Assembly (NCBI GenBank): GCA_030407315.1
Contig: JALQPE010001669.1
Span: 1-64,000, forward strand
Direction: 5' to 3'
From: Asparagopsis taxiformis
Lineage: Eukaryota; Rhodophyta; Florideophyceae; Bonnemaisoniales; Bonnemaisoniaceae
DNA length: 64,000 nucleotides
The translations under genes were made by a program, and so were the position numbers. Of this stretch, positions 34,601 to 44,879 are shown piece by piece. The notes beneath the pieces are model-generated. The model made no database searches. It was not told where the DNA came from and worked only from the letters and a program-made list of their open reading frames with translations. How positions within the stretch are numbered: the first letter of the stretch is position 1; each line of letters opens with the position of its first letter.

Positions 34601-35444
34601 TGCACTCTGCGGTTGATTTTTCTCCTTCCGAGCTTCGATTGTTCGCATCACTGCGGAATGATTCAAAGATTGGTCGAGTCTGGACATCTTTCAGAGCCCA
34701 TGTGCTTGGGAGTACAATACGAACTTTCGCCATTCCTCCACAATTGTCTCTGTCATCTGTTGTTCCACGGGTTCCTACTGCACCTCGATGCTGTGCAGCT
34801 CTTGCTCCGCTCTTTCGAAGGTCTATCGGAAACTCGATGTCACAGCTCTTTGCATAGCAGTGTTTCCTCAAGAATGGTAGTATCTTCTGTCGCATCACAG
34901 AGTCCGACGGGACGTGCTCACTTGGATCTCTGCGGAAATTCATTCCGAACAGGGTACCTTCATAGTGGGCTCTTGTCATTCTTTGAGTTCCACTCAGCTG
35001 AAGAGCCCCATACATCGCAGGCCATTGTAGTAATGCCTTGAAATCACCACATGCTTCATCCCCAGCATTTCGGTCTATCGGGCCTCCAGTTGAAATGGAA
35101 TCAGAACCTCGTCCGGTTGCTTCTTCCGATTCCATTAGCGTGCTCGATGCTACGTAGATGTCACTTCCAGCTTCATCGTTGTTGCTGTACACATCAATAC
35201 AACCTTCTATTGTGTCACCCATAGGGATTGGGGACTCCAATAGGTCATCTGTGGTACACTCACGTCGTAGCTCATTACCTCTCGGGATTTCTTTGTTCAT
35301 GCAGGCTGCATCACTGCTGCGGATTTCTCCCTGCAGTTTCCCAGGAAGCTGTTTACTGGGACTGGCCACATTGAGTGAATCGAATCTCGCCTTTGTCCTA
35401 CGACTTGTGGTTTTCTTTCGAATAGGAGTCCGTCTCGGAGCCAT
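31641..35444 (-). CDS. Tnp2/Plavaka-like transposase, element A left copy (intact)
   Basis: Uninterrupted frame of 1,267 residues from ATG 35444. The N-terminus is strongly basic (PRRTPIRKKTTSRRTKAR), a nuclear signal or DNA-binding tail. The core follows the Tnp2/Plavaka plan: SRKGSFGGCYMLPLNLPPRK (about 550-570), then GDYPAVSHTLDVLGHTSNS (about 628-645) followed by CHIC as zinc-binding-like pair. DPYRSAVIAPDHLLSGLAQD lies near 740-760, and HLDKPNVHRLVEFCVH plus FERMHQPLKKG near 910-945. In this family the gene mobilises elements with CACTA-type ends; here such an end lies 2.6 kb upstream at 38092, pointing to A as its own substrate. A paralogue sits in element C. It is the only intact Tnp2-type transposase in the window. 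Catalytic acids are not assigned. Confidence 0.8.
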   Translation of the reverse strand: MAPRRTPIRKKTTSRRTKARFDSLNVASPSKQLPGKLQGEIRSSDAACMNKEIPRGNELRRECTTDDLLESPIPMGDTIEGCIDVYSNNDEAGSDIYVASSTLMESEEATGRGSDSISTGGPIDRNAGDEACGDFKALLQWPAMYGALQLSGTQRMTRAHYEGTLFGMNFRRDPSEHVPSDSVMRQKILPFLRKHCYAKSCDIEFPIDLRKSGARAAQHRGAVGTRGTTDDRDNCGGMAKVRIVLPSTWALKDVQTRPIFESFRSDANNRSSEGEKSTAECSIEDSFIAKCRRGVLSDPFVRTAVVPIDSDGKKGLKHIYVPDGTAIRIRCHPGARQVAVIERAKGFRKNDRDGGKPKRRRVAVTSLWELHARTIVTYEARHDGEHDVHVEKYLQPRMSHLLEWERQHALRAISQCVIGAGAKGKGTRAGDVITVLLPIGMEEGDIVPHVVLVNRYLKEQVGEASTMLLCFSPGASFAEARNPPDRLGSPNYEEIRVSGVFSDGFGDHRSQWHPASPREDAPCWGKLEDGRNYFVYRFLLYTDDFEPFTSRKGSFGGCYMLPLNLPPRKRGSYQAVRVIGLPPPGVSTNCVLRYIVQDIVRGSTEGFPTKNAEGEDIVVFLDPVGSIGDYPAVSHTLDVLGHTSNSPCHICSFRKYDLSSTGGTKNAYTSVVNGQTSTHARSKYRNASTRKDATETQLRTLGLAAEEGEDLPFHVLSTSLEAVQEEVPKTENGVSVVPAIFDPYRSAVIAPDHLLSGLAQDVLNACISAASPRIREVAELQILGALKKFRMGRQNRLFGTNNLLSMNMSDIFSVLLIAPMAFENAARMMDGKGEGHREKFDGAVKLVVMFQKLVSCISFMPVWWKDGPHEVETADGEGGRNEYILGRTVDYVETLNEYCRKVKGAGAHLDKPNVHRLVEFCVHTLPAYGSVKHVQELIFERMHQPLKKGVRMSNHQSEQLSALELVLADDWQTRVAIVLREIGMEPQHWSSSECSQMVNVLSQELGREIDVEDEVVKNCFQEPVLQLLSQRRGKILSADGEIVTWRGHGGISIDEVKEYMNGKCDMAEGAVGVFKRFFTERYGSGTSGCGKYAEWVRRVSRSTTTEWGRKTVQRSGSLESGAIIHAVCPEQMKCEDGATSQAILYPASRLTSEIMRGRINYEPRFFIVLAFFILRNESARDEQGTAYGVCLGLQKTDEGVFKVEERRRTVIVEMSEGVTEVFGMHYCNGSVCEYDENMREVRHGPGLLEGGEIYALCRRDGFPPRAA

Positions 35445-35546
35445 CTTGATGTTTTTGTTCTTTTCTTCTTCGCTCAGTTTTGTTGCATAGAATACAACTC
35501 TAAACTTCTATGACATGACTACTATCTCAATACAGTACTACTACTT

Positions 35547-35792
35547 TTAACCGTTACGAAACCTTTCCAGGCTTTCATTCGATCCAATGAACTGGTTCAC
35601 CACAATGCTTTGCCCTATGCTCATTGCTTTATGCACATTGATTGCTATTTCATCCGGACTCAACATCGTTTTGCTATCTTGTATCGCATTCCCTAACCAC
35701 AAAAAACCAGCCAAGATGTATCCATTTCCGGAAAACGGCCGTTTATTTCGCAGTGATGCTCTAGGCACTAATACTGAATCTGATTTTCTCAT
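35547..35792 (-). CDS. small ORF upstream of transposase (left copy)
   Basis: An 81-residue frame in the transposase direction, about 100 bases upstream of its ATG and about 110 bases downstream of a TATA-like box. The segment SPDEIAINVHKAMSIGQSIVVNQFI looks helical and protein-like, but no family is recognised. It is identical in the right copy, which is weak support because the copies are nearly identical throughout. The complementary 98-residue frame on the plus strand is an alternative. Confidence 0.25.
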   Translation of the reverse strand: MRKSDSVLVPRASLRNKRPFSGNGYILAGFLWLGNAIQDSKTMLSPDEIAINVHKAMSIGQSIVVNQFIGSNESLERFRNG

Positions 35793-35902
35793 ACACGTAC
35801 TTCCTACTCGTATACTCTACCACATTTTCGGCCCTATTTACAAGTTGAAAGCACAATCTCTCGTTGAATCGTACTCGGTGTGATATCTTAAATTAGCATA
35901 AA

Positions 35903-35910
35903 TTTATATA
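35903..35910 (-). promoter_or_regulatory. TATA-like box for element A transposase region (left)
   Basis: TATATAAA on the minus strand, 110 bases before the small ORF and about 460 before the transposase ATG; the same box is at 46495-46502 in the right copy. Confidence 0.3.
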
Positions 35911-36408
35911 TTGCAATGCAGATTCACTGCTCGCTTGCAACATGAAAATTATAAAATTTCTCCCACACTGCTGTTTCCTAGCCGCCCACATCCACGTGGC
36001 CCGCTTTGACTGCCTGCCAAGTGTGCTCAGAGCATGCAATGACGTCATCGATATATACCGTCCAAATCATCACTGGAAGCGCGGACTCCTCGTCCAGGAA
36101 AGTGCGCCATTTTTCCTACTCCTCGCCTCACCCTTTCCTTTAGGCCCCATATGCTAGTGTTTTTCCTATATTTCTGTAGTGATGACTCATTATAGACTAG
36201 AGAAGGCGGTAGAAGATACAATAATTTTGCGCCTGTTCTGCCAGGTCATGTGCTTCAAAGCGTAATTCGCACCCTAGGTATCGTTTTTCTGGGCCTCCCA
36301 TCGCACCGCTCCGTTTCAAATTCATCCCTCTATTGTTAGAGTACACGTCATTTCCGCCCGCAGAGTGCTACTTAAACAACAGATTCTGGAGATCCCTGTT
36401 TCCATCTT

Positions 36409-36545
36409 CATATCCGTCGGAAGCAAAGCAACAACCCTGGCCGTGGAAGCCGTATAGATCATCTAAACTGCTTCCAAAGCGTAAGTTTTAGATCATCAAT
36501 ACGGCTCCCAAGGCCAAAGTTGTTGCTTTGTCTCCGACGGATATG
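36409..36545. repeat. long imperfect hairpin upstream of transposase (left)
   Basis: A 137-base inverted repeat beginning CATATCCGTCGG and ending CCGACGGATATG, with the inner words AGCAACAA/TTGTTGCT and GAAGC/GCTTC paired and a short central loop. It is shared with the right copy (45860-45996), where pairing is better. The surrounding 35911-37235 holds no gene I can support. Confidence 0.75.
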
Positions 36546-37235
36546 AACCATGATGGTACGTTTCCACAACTCACGCCACTAACCCAGTTTTCTATTCGTT
36601 TTCTCTTTCTCAGGTTTCCAGTCGGTGAGTCTTCCACTTCTGCTTTCATTTATCTTTCTCTCTTACCACTTCTCCACTAATTTTCTTTTCTGCCTGTGAG
36701 TACATATCTCAATTTGGGATGCAATGGTATTTGTTAAGGTACGTTAGTCTCCTAATCACCATCAATTTCCCTCTCCAATTCAACGTCACTAACTTGTTTC
36801 CTTTCTCTACATCATTTTTTCTTCTTCTCTTCATTTCCTAGCTTATTCATGCAGCTCAATCAGTTGATAGATTTCTAGACTTTTCTAGTAGTTTTAGTTT
36901 TACTCGTCGGAATAGTGTTAGTTGTAGTAGCATTTTTAACATAGGGATTGTTTATTCTCAATGTAGCCTGCGCAAATAAACAAATCCAGAGTGAAGCTTC
37001 CCATATCGCACCCTCTTAGATTGCTACCTATCCTACCGCGTATACCTCTCGCTAGCTCATAGTCACTACGAAATAAAAATTCCTAGCCGTACTATTCTGT
37101 CCATTCCCATATGAATACCGTCCATGCCCCATCCTCATAGCGCTAGAACTGCCTTCCTCTACCCCAGAAAGATGCCCACGACAGCGTGACGCTCCATCTC
37201 ATCCACCACTCCCAGACACCGAATTTTACTATATC

Positions 37236-37740
37236 AGGACACTACTTTTACTGTCTCCAGGTGCTGCCCAGGGCAGCACGAAATACTGTCTCCAGGTGCT
37301 GCCCAGGGCAGCACGAAATACTGTCTACAGGTGCTGCCCAGGGCAGCACGAAATACTGTCTACAGGTGCTGCCCAGGGCAGCACAAAGTACTGTCTACAG
37401 GTGCTGCCCAGGGCAGCACGAAATACTGTCTACAGGTGCTGCCCAGGGCAGCACAAAGTACTGTCTACAGGTGCTGCCCAGGGCAGCACAAAGTACTGTC
37501 TACAGGTACTGCCCAGGGCAGCACAAAGTACTGTCTACAGGTACTGCCCAGGACAGTGAAAATCACTGTCTCCAGGTACTGCCCAGGACAGTGAAAATCA
37601 CTGTCTCCAGGTACTGCCCAGGACAGTGAAAATCACTGTCTCCAGGTACTGCCCAGGACAGTGAAAATCACTGTCTCCAGGTACTGCCCAGGACAGTGAA
37701 AATCACTGTCTCCAGGTACTGCCCAGGACAGTGCACCGTG
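37236..37740. repeat. subterminal 35-bp tandem repeat of element A, 14 units (left)
   Basis: About 14 units of a 35-base repeat built on CTGTCTnCAGGTRCTGCCCA, in two flavours: outer units with GGGCAGCACGAAATA and inner units with GGACAGTGAAAATCA. The right copy has eight units. The unit holds the ACTGTC/GACAGT words common to all CACTA ends here, so it is probably a transposase or accessory-protein binding array. Confidence 0.85.
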
Positions 37741-38004
37741 TTGGTTCCATCTATTGTCCCAGGCAGCGTATTTCACTATCCGGCCATGTTGCCTTGGCCA
37801 ATACAAAACACTATCCGCCAACACTGCCCAGTACAGTAAATTACATCATATCCAACTATTGAATAAATCATTAATTTTTACTGTCTCCATTCACTGCCTC
37901 AGACAGTACTGTGAGACAGTGTTTTTTACTGTCTGCAGACAGTGTTCCGTACTGTCTGCCAGACAGTGCAAATCACTGTCTCCAAGTGTGGCATTAATTT
38001 TCAT

Positions 38005-38092
38005 TTGCCGCATAGTGATTTTTACTGTCTCAGACAGTAAAAATCACTGTCTCGCAGTACTGTCTGAGGCCCCCTTTTCAACACCGTAGTGC
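38005..38092 (-). repeat. terminal inverted repeat of element A (left copy)
   Basis: The element ends here. On the minus strand it begins CACTACGGTGTTGAAAAG at 38092, followed by GGGGGCCTCAGACAGTAC and a GACAGT palindrome. The flanking CTG at 38093-38095 belongs to element C and may be one side of a 3-bp target duplication. Confidence 0.85.
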
Positions 38093-41000
38093 TGGTTCTG
38101 AGAAAAGTTTCAGAAGCTTTACGTATCCTTGCCATCATGACGGTTTCTTCTGCCGGAACATTTTTCGCGTCTTCAACAGATTCCCCTCGCCACCGCGTGA
38201 TTGGACAGTGGGTGCTCACCATAGTACTGCTCCTCTCTGATATGAGATGGAATACAGGACTTAAGAAGCATCTTTTTGCTGCCTCTTCTGTCGCATGTGG
38301 ACTCTCCGAAATTCCTTTTCCTAGTGCAAAATACACGCGTCTGCAATCGGCAGACGTCCATTGTTTTGTATCGTGACTTACCGCACCCAGCGTGATGGCT
38401 ATTCGTGCGAGCCAGTCATCGGCCATGATGAGCTCCATTGATGACAGATGTTCATTCTTATGGTTCGAGTTTCGAACCCCTCTTTTAAGAGGCTGGTGCA
38501 TTCTCTCGAATAAAAGCTCTTCCACATGTTTCGCAGCTCCAAAAGCTGGTAATGTATGTACGCAAAATTCTATCAACCGATGCAAGTTCGGTTTGTCCAG
38601 ATGTTTCTTTGCAATAGGATCCTTCTTGCATACCTCATGCAGTTCTTTCATATAGTCTGAAACAAGAGCTAGAATGTGGTCATGACGTTCGCCATTCTCG
38701 GCCTCGAACCTCCTGGTTGACTCAAGTCCATCTATCCACCATGTTGGGATGAATCGAATGCTGGCAACAACCATTTGAAACTTTTTCAGCAAACGAAGAA
38801 TACGTTCAAGTTTTTCATACCCGTCCCAAGAGTTCCCGATGACGATACGAAATGCCGAATAAAATGCTTGGGGAGCTACAACGAGAACAGCGAATATATC
38901 GCTCATGTTCATCGATAATAGGTAGTTCTGCCCGAATACCTGACTCTGACTACTCAAACAGAACATTCGGAGGGTATTCAGTAGAACTGTTTCCGCAACA
39001 TTTCGAAGTACAGGTGTTGCTGCGGTGATTGTGGCATTCATCACATCTTGAGCCAGTCCGGAGAGCAGATGGTCTGGGGCAACTACAGCAGAGCGATATG
39101 GATCGAATTGACAAGGAACAACTGGAACTCCTTCTTCGTTTGTAGGAACTCCTCTCCGCACACGATTAAGGGATTCACTCAAATTATGGAGTGCCTTATT
39201 CTAAATCGGATCTAGGCTTAGTCCAAGAACTTTGAGCTGATCTTGCGATGCGACTTCCCTCACAAGCTTGTTTCGGTGCATTCCTCGGGCATGCGTACTC
39301 ATCTGACTGTTTAGCAATGCTGTGTATGCATTTCGTGAACCTCCACTGCTGCTCATATCTTGCTTTTCGAAAATGCAGCTATGGAATGGTGTATTACTGG
39401 TGTGACCACGGACATCCAGAGTATGCGAAACAGCTGGGTAATCTCCGATAAATCCAACAGGATCCAGGAATATGACCACATCTTCTCCATTTGCATCTTT
39501 CGCTGGAAAACCGTCTGTACTTCCCTTCACAATGTCGGGTACAACTCTCTCAATTACAACATTTGTTGAAACTCCCGGGGGAACGAATCCAAGAACGCGG
39601 ACTGCGTGGAAGCTTTCTCTCTTGCTTGGCTGTATGCCTAATGGAAGCATATAGCAGCCACCAAAACTTCCTTTCCGGCTTGTGAACGGCTGGAAGTCAT
39701 CAGCATATAGCAGAAATCGGTATACGATATATTTCCTGCCATCTGAAAGATTCCCCTCACTGCAGGCATCCATACGTTTAGAGCCGGGGTGCCATCTAGA
39801 CCTCTTGTCTGGAGCTCCTATGAGCTGGACGTCTTTCACCCTAATTTGTTCGCGATGTAGCTGCCCAGTTGCTCCCCTTGTGGAGCAAATGAGAAAAGTC
39901 GCATGTTCAGAGCGTCCCTTTTTCAGATGTCTGTTCACGAGTAGTAACTCTTCAAATGTGCTCCCATCAGACTTACTTTTTGGCCGAAACAGAGTGATAG
40001 CGTCACCTGCCCGAATATCATTGTTGCAATGTTCTCCGTCGAGCGTTGTGGTGGAGACGACACGCCTCGCATTTCTTTTCTCAGTTTCTTCCATTGCATC
40101 GATTTGCGGGTCTATCACATCTTCCATATTTGATTCTTGTTGTTCTTCTCCGGTTGCAAGATAACTTGCAATGATGATAGCTTCAATTCTCCAGTCACTC
40201 CTTGCTGTAAAACTTCTTCTGCTCCTAGAATTCTTTCCAGTTTCGATGTTCTTTCCCTGTTTCGTTCTGGCTCCTCCCAGCTTAGCCACCAGGGCCTCTT
40301 GATTTGTCGTCGGCATACATATGATCCTCAACTCGTCTCCATGTCGGGCGTATACCTTTCTGTGCATCTTGTGACCGTCATGATCTGATGCACTTACCGA
40401 AATGCGATGGAATGGGTCATTCAGAACAGCTGAACGGCATTTGACAATGAAAGAGTTTTCAATACTTTCTGAAGCAATTTGATATGCTTCATCTTCTCTT
40501 TCATCACTACTATCCCTTTTACTAGACTTTATGCAGTCCAGAATGGGTCCGGTCTGTATATCCCTTTCCGCCCATGTGCTCGGTAGCACGACTCGTACCG
40601 ATGTAGTACAATGAGCTCTACGGCTACTAGACAGTCCTGGAGACATCTTTCCAAGCCTAGAGCCGCTTTTTGTTACATCTATTTCACACGTTGTATCCAT
40701 GCTTTGTGGGAAACATGTTTTCAGAATGAACGGTAAAATGACTTTCCTCATGTACGAGTCGCTGGGTGCTTGATCCGAAATGTCCCGCTTGAAATTAGAC
40801 ATCTCACGCATACCTTCATAGTCCTTGCGTTTCATCCGTAGCGTTCCACTAAGCAATATTATTGCAGAGAATACTGGCCAGGTCAGCAGTTTATCCACAA
40901 GTCCGCGGTCATCTTCCGCTGCCTCTTCTCCGTCGTGGTCATCACAGCTCTCGGCCGAGCTTTCCTCAGAGCCTATAGTTTCTTCTTCTCTCGTAACTTT

Positions 41001-41243
41001 TCCAGCCTCAAAAAATGCAATGTGCTCTTCTCCATTGCCACTAGAAATATTCTCGTCTTCAGCAGATGCTTTTCCGACGTTTTCGTCCGGTATATCGGCG
41101 TGAACCTCGAATGTTTCGTTCGAAACTAGCGGGGTTTCCCCATTTTCGTGCCTTGTCCCACTTTCGTATGGGATTGGCAATGATTCAAACCTTCTCCGGG
41201 TTCTTCGAGGTGTACCTTTCTTCCGAACAGCTGTTCGTTTCAT
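38093..41243 (-). pseudogene. Tnp2/Plavaka-like transposase of element C, broken
   Basis: Paralogue of the element A transposase, same plan from the basic N-terminus (RKKGTPRRTRRRF) onward. The core has SRKGSFGGCYMLPLGIQPSK, GDYPAVSHTLDVRGHTSNT and DPYRSAVVAPDHLLSGLAQD. HLDKPNLHRLIEFCVH and FERMHQPLKRG lie further on. One in-frame TAG at 39201-39203 splits an otherwise open frame between LSLDPI and NKALHNLSE. The 3' end is replaced by element A after FLRTS at 38095, removing roughly the last 150 residues compared with A. Two independent lesions make it inactive. Divergence from the A protein is large (roughly half the residues by eye), so C is a separate lineage, not a mutated A. Confidence 0.8.
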
Positions 41244-42080
41244 CTCTTCTCTTTGGATTCGAGAGAACCTTGCACAAATTGTAGATTAATGTCAACTAGT
41301 AGGCAACTAATGAGATGGTATCCGTCTCTTTTTAACCAGGCCACTGTAATAGTTTATAGTACCTATATTTTCTTACCGTTACATCTTATCGAAAACTTCA
41401 CACTGAATAGTGTCCTACCTAACTCAAGGAACAGGTGACTTGATTTCCCATGTTGGGTTCTTCAGCGATCTTTAATGCCTCCAACGATTCCTGCTTCCTT
41501 TTCTGAATGAAATACACGAATCATTTACAATTTAGCTTCAGTACATGGTATAATAGGCCTCAATAGTAATCTTGTTATGGTAATAAACTATATATAGATG
41601 AGAACACGGTTGCAATTCTCTTTCGGATTGTCTACTACTCTAATTTACAGCATTTATTCGATGTTTCTCCTTCAGTATGCAGCTAAACATCAATACCAAG
41701 ACTTTTAGGTTGGTTTGACATTGCGTAGGGGCATGATTTCTATTTCTGCTAATTTATCACGTCCAGAAAATTTGACAGATCATCCGCTGCCAAATCATCT
41801 GCCACATCATCGTCTGCCAAATCATCTGCCTTCCAGTTACGACGAGGTCATTATGAGTGGATGAGCTGTCTATTTAAGGCTGTTGATGCGCGACGTATAG
41901 GACCATTTCATCATCCGGTTATCATGAAGATGACAGGTAAGGCTGGTACGTTGTCGAGTAGGTATCTTTCCCCTCTCTCATTTCTTTCCACATGCTTTCC
42001 ATGAAAGATAGTGCACTAACCATAAATATCGTTCTTCGCTGATCCTATTCTAGTCTATTGATTGCAAATGATTCTGGCAT
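41244..42080. other. element C upstream region; no gene seen
   Basis: AT-rich leader of the C transposase. A short direct repeat of AAATCATCTGCC-type words lies at about 41785-41832. Nothing else recognised. Confidence 0.4.
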
Positions 42081-42150
42081 AGGTATTGGTTATAGGTTGG
42101 AATGACGAAAGCTTGCAAGCTTTCGTCATTCCAACCTACAACCAATACCT
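42081..42150. repeat. near-perfect 70-base palindrome of element C
   Basis: Two 35-base arms with one mismatch and no loop, starting AGGTATTGGTT and meeting at AGCTTG|CAAGCT. Its place, upstream of the transposase and inside the subterminal region, matches that of the 137-base hairpin of element A. Confidence 0.85.
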
Positions 42151-42639
42151 TTGCACGCAAAAATAGTTCAATGATGGTAAGTTTGTTCATTCCATTCATA
42201 CTCATGTTCTTCTCATCCTTTACAATACTTTTCTATATCCGATTGCTAACCTGTTGCAAATCATCTGTAATGGTGTTTATTTCCCTCCTGTCTGAACATC
42301 ACATGTAGTTTTGAAACAGCAAGGAACTCGATTTGCTTGCACAATAGTCCTGGTTGTAGAGATAGTAAGATTTTAGATACGATAGTTCGATTTTATGAGT
42401 AGTCTAGTCTAATGATAGAACTGAAACAATCCTTCAGGCATCGTTGTCCTTGCTACATAACAATTCTGACATCCTTTTAGATCACACTTGGTTATCCCTA
42501 TACACTTCTATGAAGACCACCGAGAGAGATACTCCATTCTGCCTGACATTTCGTAGCCAGATGCCTGAACATGCGGCTGGAATGGCATTTCCACCTCATT
42601 CTATCGTCCTGAACATCAATTGTAGGCACTAGAAAGTTT

Positions 42640-43852
42640 TACCCTAGGCACCATATTCTACTACTTTCCCGTTCTGTCCGAGTCAGTACCGCCAGGCACT
42701 ACAATTTACTGGTTCAGTATAGACTTCCCGGCAGTAAATTGTACTGTCTCAAGCACTAGTTCCAGGTAGTGAAATGTACTGCCACAGGTAGCACTTCCAG
42801 GTAGTACACTGCACTGCCACAGGCAGTAACTGGTACTGTCCTATGCCCCTGTCGAGTACAACACTATCAGACAGTACTTTACGCTGATCTGGACAGCTCT
42901 ATAATACATCAAAATCTACTACTTTTTGTAGTGCTGTGGGGCAGCAATTCACATATCCTGGAGCAGTACAGCGTGGCAGTGATTTACACATACGCAAGTA
43001 GTAGAGCACGGCAGCACTTTCCACCACGGCAAGTAGCACGGTACGGTAGCACTTTTCGTATCATAAAGCAGTACTATCAGGCAGCTTTTCCCAGAGACTA
43101 TCAGCACCTCATTTCATTGCTTTCACACATTTCGTCAGACATCATAATTTACTGTCCCCACTCGCTTCCACAGGCAGTAGAATACACAGCCTCGAAGCAT
43201 GTCTGCTGTCATCATATTCCACTGCATTACTCTACTGCCAGAACATAGACTTGTCACTACCTGTAAGTACAAAAAAAAGCAGCACCACACAGCAGCAGAA
43301 ATTACTGCTTTGTCCAATAATAGAATACAGTACATTTCTCTGCCTCTGCCATGACCTGCAGGCAGTATCATACAGTACATCGGGGCACTACCTAAATATA
43401 GCAAAATGTGCTGCCGTCATTCGGGCCCGCAGCCAGCACAGAACGCTGCCGGAAACACTAGCTTCTACTGCCACACGGTGCATCCCACGCCACCAAATAG
43501 TACTGCCGTGGGCCATATTCCTGGACAGCATATTTTACTCCCTCCCCGTGCTGCCCAAGTCAGCACAATATACTACTTTATTTTACAGGCCAATGTAGCA
43601 CAAATCACTGCCAGAAAGACAATCTAAATCCAGCAACTATCACTGCCTCCCACCACTGCCTCACCTCATACATCCAGGCAGTACTTTCTACTGCCGTCGG
43701 CAGCACATGGCCACTGCCTCCGGGCAGTGCACTGTACTGCCGGCAAGTAGGGCATTAATTTATATTTTTACAGTACTAAATTTTACTGCCTCAGGCAGTA
43801 AATTTTACTGCCGTACAGTACTGCCCCAGGCCCGATTTCAGACACAGTAGTG
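42640..43852 (-). repeat. element C subterminal repeats and terminus
   Basis: Many CAGTA, GGCAGTA and TACTGCC words in both orientations, ending in palindromic CAGTAAATTTTACTGCC copies and the terminus at 43852. The words are the same type as in A and B but with GCC in place of GTC. Confidence 0.7.
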
Positions 43853-44058
43853 TTGATCTTTGCGGTCGCGAGGAGGAACAGGGAAATCATTGTGTGGGAC
43901 CTGCCGAGGACACCCCTTTCCCGTTATCAGAAACCGTCCCCCAGATGCCGGCATGACAAGTTTTTCTCCCGGCAAGCCGCAATCTTCCAGCCCTATCAGC
44001 CGGACAAGGATTCCCAACCACACATCCAGCAGGGCTCGCCGCGTCACAAACTTGAACC
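43853..44058 (-). pseudogene. fragment of a dioxygenase-like gene between elements C and B
   Basis: These 206 bases are open in one minus-strand frame throughout and encode ...VMPASGGRFLITGKGC...QVPHNDFPV. This aligns with the heart of the A-element dioxygenase domains: ETGLRLILTAEGSQEQLMHTDVPV in ParB1 and TGLRLLLTADG...GHTDF in ParB2. The H-x-D iron ligands and the strand before them are kept; C interrupts it just after, and B interrupts it before. It is too diverged to be a piece of A. It may be part of another element carrying the same cassette. Confidence 0.5.
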
Positions 44059-44523
44059 GCACTACGGTGTTGAGAATGAAAAAATACAGTAAATTTACTG
44101 TCTGAGACAGTAAAAATTACTGTCTGGCCAAGACAGTGCGCGGAGACAGTAAAATTTACTGTCTGGAAATTTCAGAATACTGCTGCAGCAGTAAACTGGC
44201 ACGAAATCTGGACAGTACCAAAAACAGTAAAATTTACTGTCCAGAACAGTAAATTTTACTGTCCGGAAGTGTTGCCGCCAGACAGTATGTGCAGACAGTA
44301 TGTGCAGACAGTACATTTTACTGTCTGAGGCAATGCATTGTATTGTATTACTGCACTGTCTGGGTAAATCTGTAGACAGTAGTGTAGATAGCAAATTGTA
44401 TTGTCTGCGGGTAGTACCGTGCATTGGTTCACAACACTGTCTGGTGGAGTGGACTTGACAGGAAATGTGGTGCATAGTGTTGGTGTGAAGGTAAATACTG
44501 GAATGGTGTGTGGTATACGACTA
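44059..44523 (+). mobile_element. second copy of element B left end, cut by element A
   Basis: Starts CACTACGGTGTTGAGAATG at 44059 and matches 13869-14333 almost base for base, apart from a small GCAGACAGTATGT duplication near 44285. At TACGACTA (44516-44523) the match stops and element A begins at 44524. Confidence 0.85.
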
Positions 44524-44879
44524 CACTACGGTGTTGAAAAGGGGGCCTCAGACAGTACTGCGAGACAGTGATTTTTACTGTCTGAGACAGTAAAAATCAC
44601 TATGCGGCAAATGAAAATTAATGCCACACTTGGAGACAGTGATTTGCACTGTCTGGCAGACAGTACGGAACACTGTCTGCAGACAGTAAAAAACACTGTC
44701 TCACAGTACTGTCTGAGGCAGTGAATGGAGACAGTAAAAATTAATGTTTTATTCAATAGTTGGATATGATGTAATTTACTGTACTGGGCAGTGTTGGCGG
44801 ATAGTGTTTTGTATTGGCCAAGGCAACATGGCCGGATAGTGAAATACGGTGCCTGGGACAATAGATGGAACCAACACGG

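Larger units (their letters stand above)
18337..38092 (-). mobile_element. element A, left copy (outer end truncated)
   Basis: A 19.8-kb segment nearly identical, in reverse orientation, to 44524-63939. Its inner end is a perfect CACTA-type terminus, CTTTTCAACACCGTAGTG ending at 38092, abutting element C coding sequence. Reading inward from that end: subterminal tandem repeats, a long hairpin, Tnp2-like transposase, ParB1-dioxygenase and ParB2-dioxygenase (all minus strand), then the convergent methyltransferase-SET gene (plus strand). The outer end stops inside the methyltransferase-SET gene. Confidence 0.85.
38093..43852 (-). mobile_element. element C, CACTA-type, cut by element A
   Basis: The right end on the minus strand reads CACTACTGTGTCTGAAATC from 43852, a CACTA terminus diverged from that of A and B. 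It is followed by 1.2 kb of CAGTA/TACTG-rich subterminal sequence, a perfect hairpin and a Tnp2-like transposase. At 38092/38093 element A interrupts the transposase, so C is older than the left A insertion. Confidence 0.75.

Noticed and set aside
35587..35883. 98-residue membrane-like protein divergent from the transposase
   Set aside because: It overlaps the 81-residue frame on the other strand, has no family match, and conservation between near-identical copies carries no weight.
37186..37629. Repetitive proteins with a QVLPRAA-type unit
   Set aside because: The 35-base repeat is open in several frames at once because its unit lacks stops; this is a by-product of the repeat.
37236..37740. 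CRISPR-like regular repeats
   Set aside because: The 35-base units are contiguous with no unique spacers, and the setting is the end of a eukaryotic transposon.
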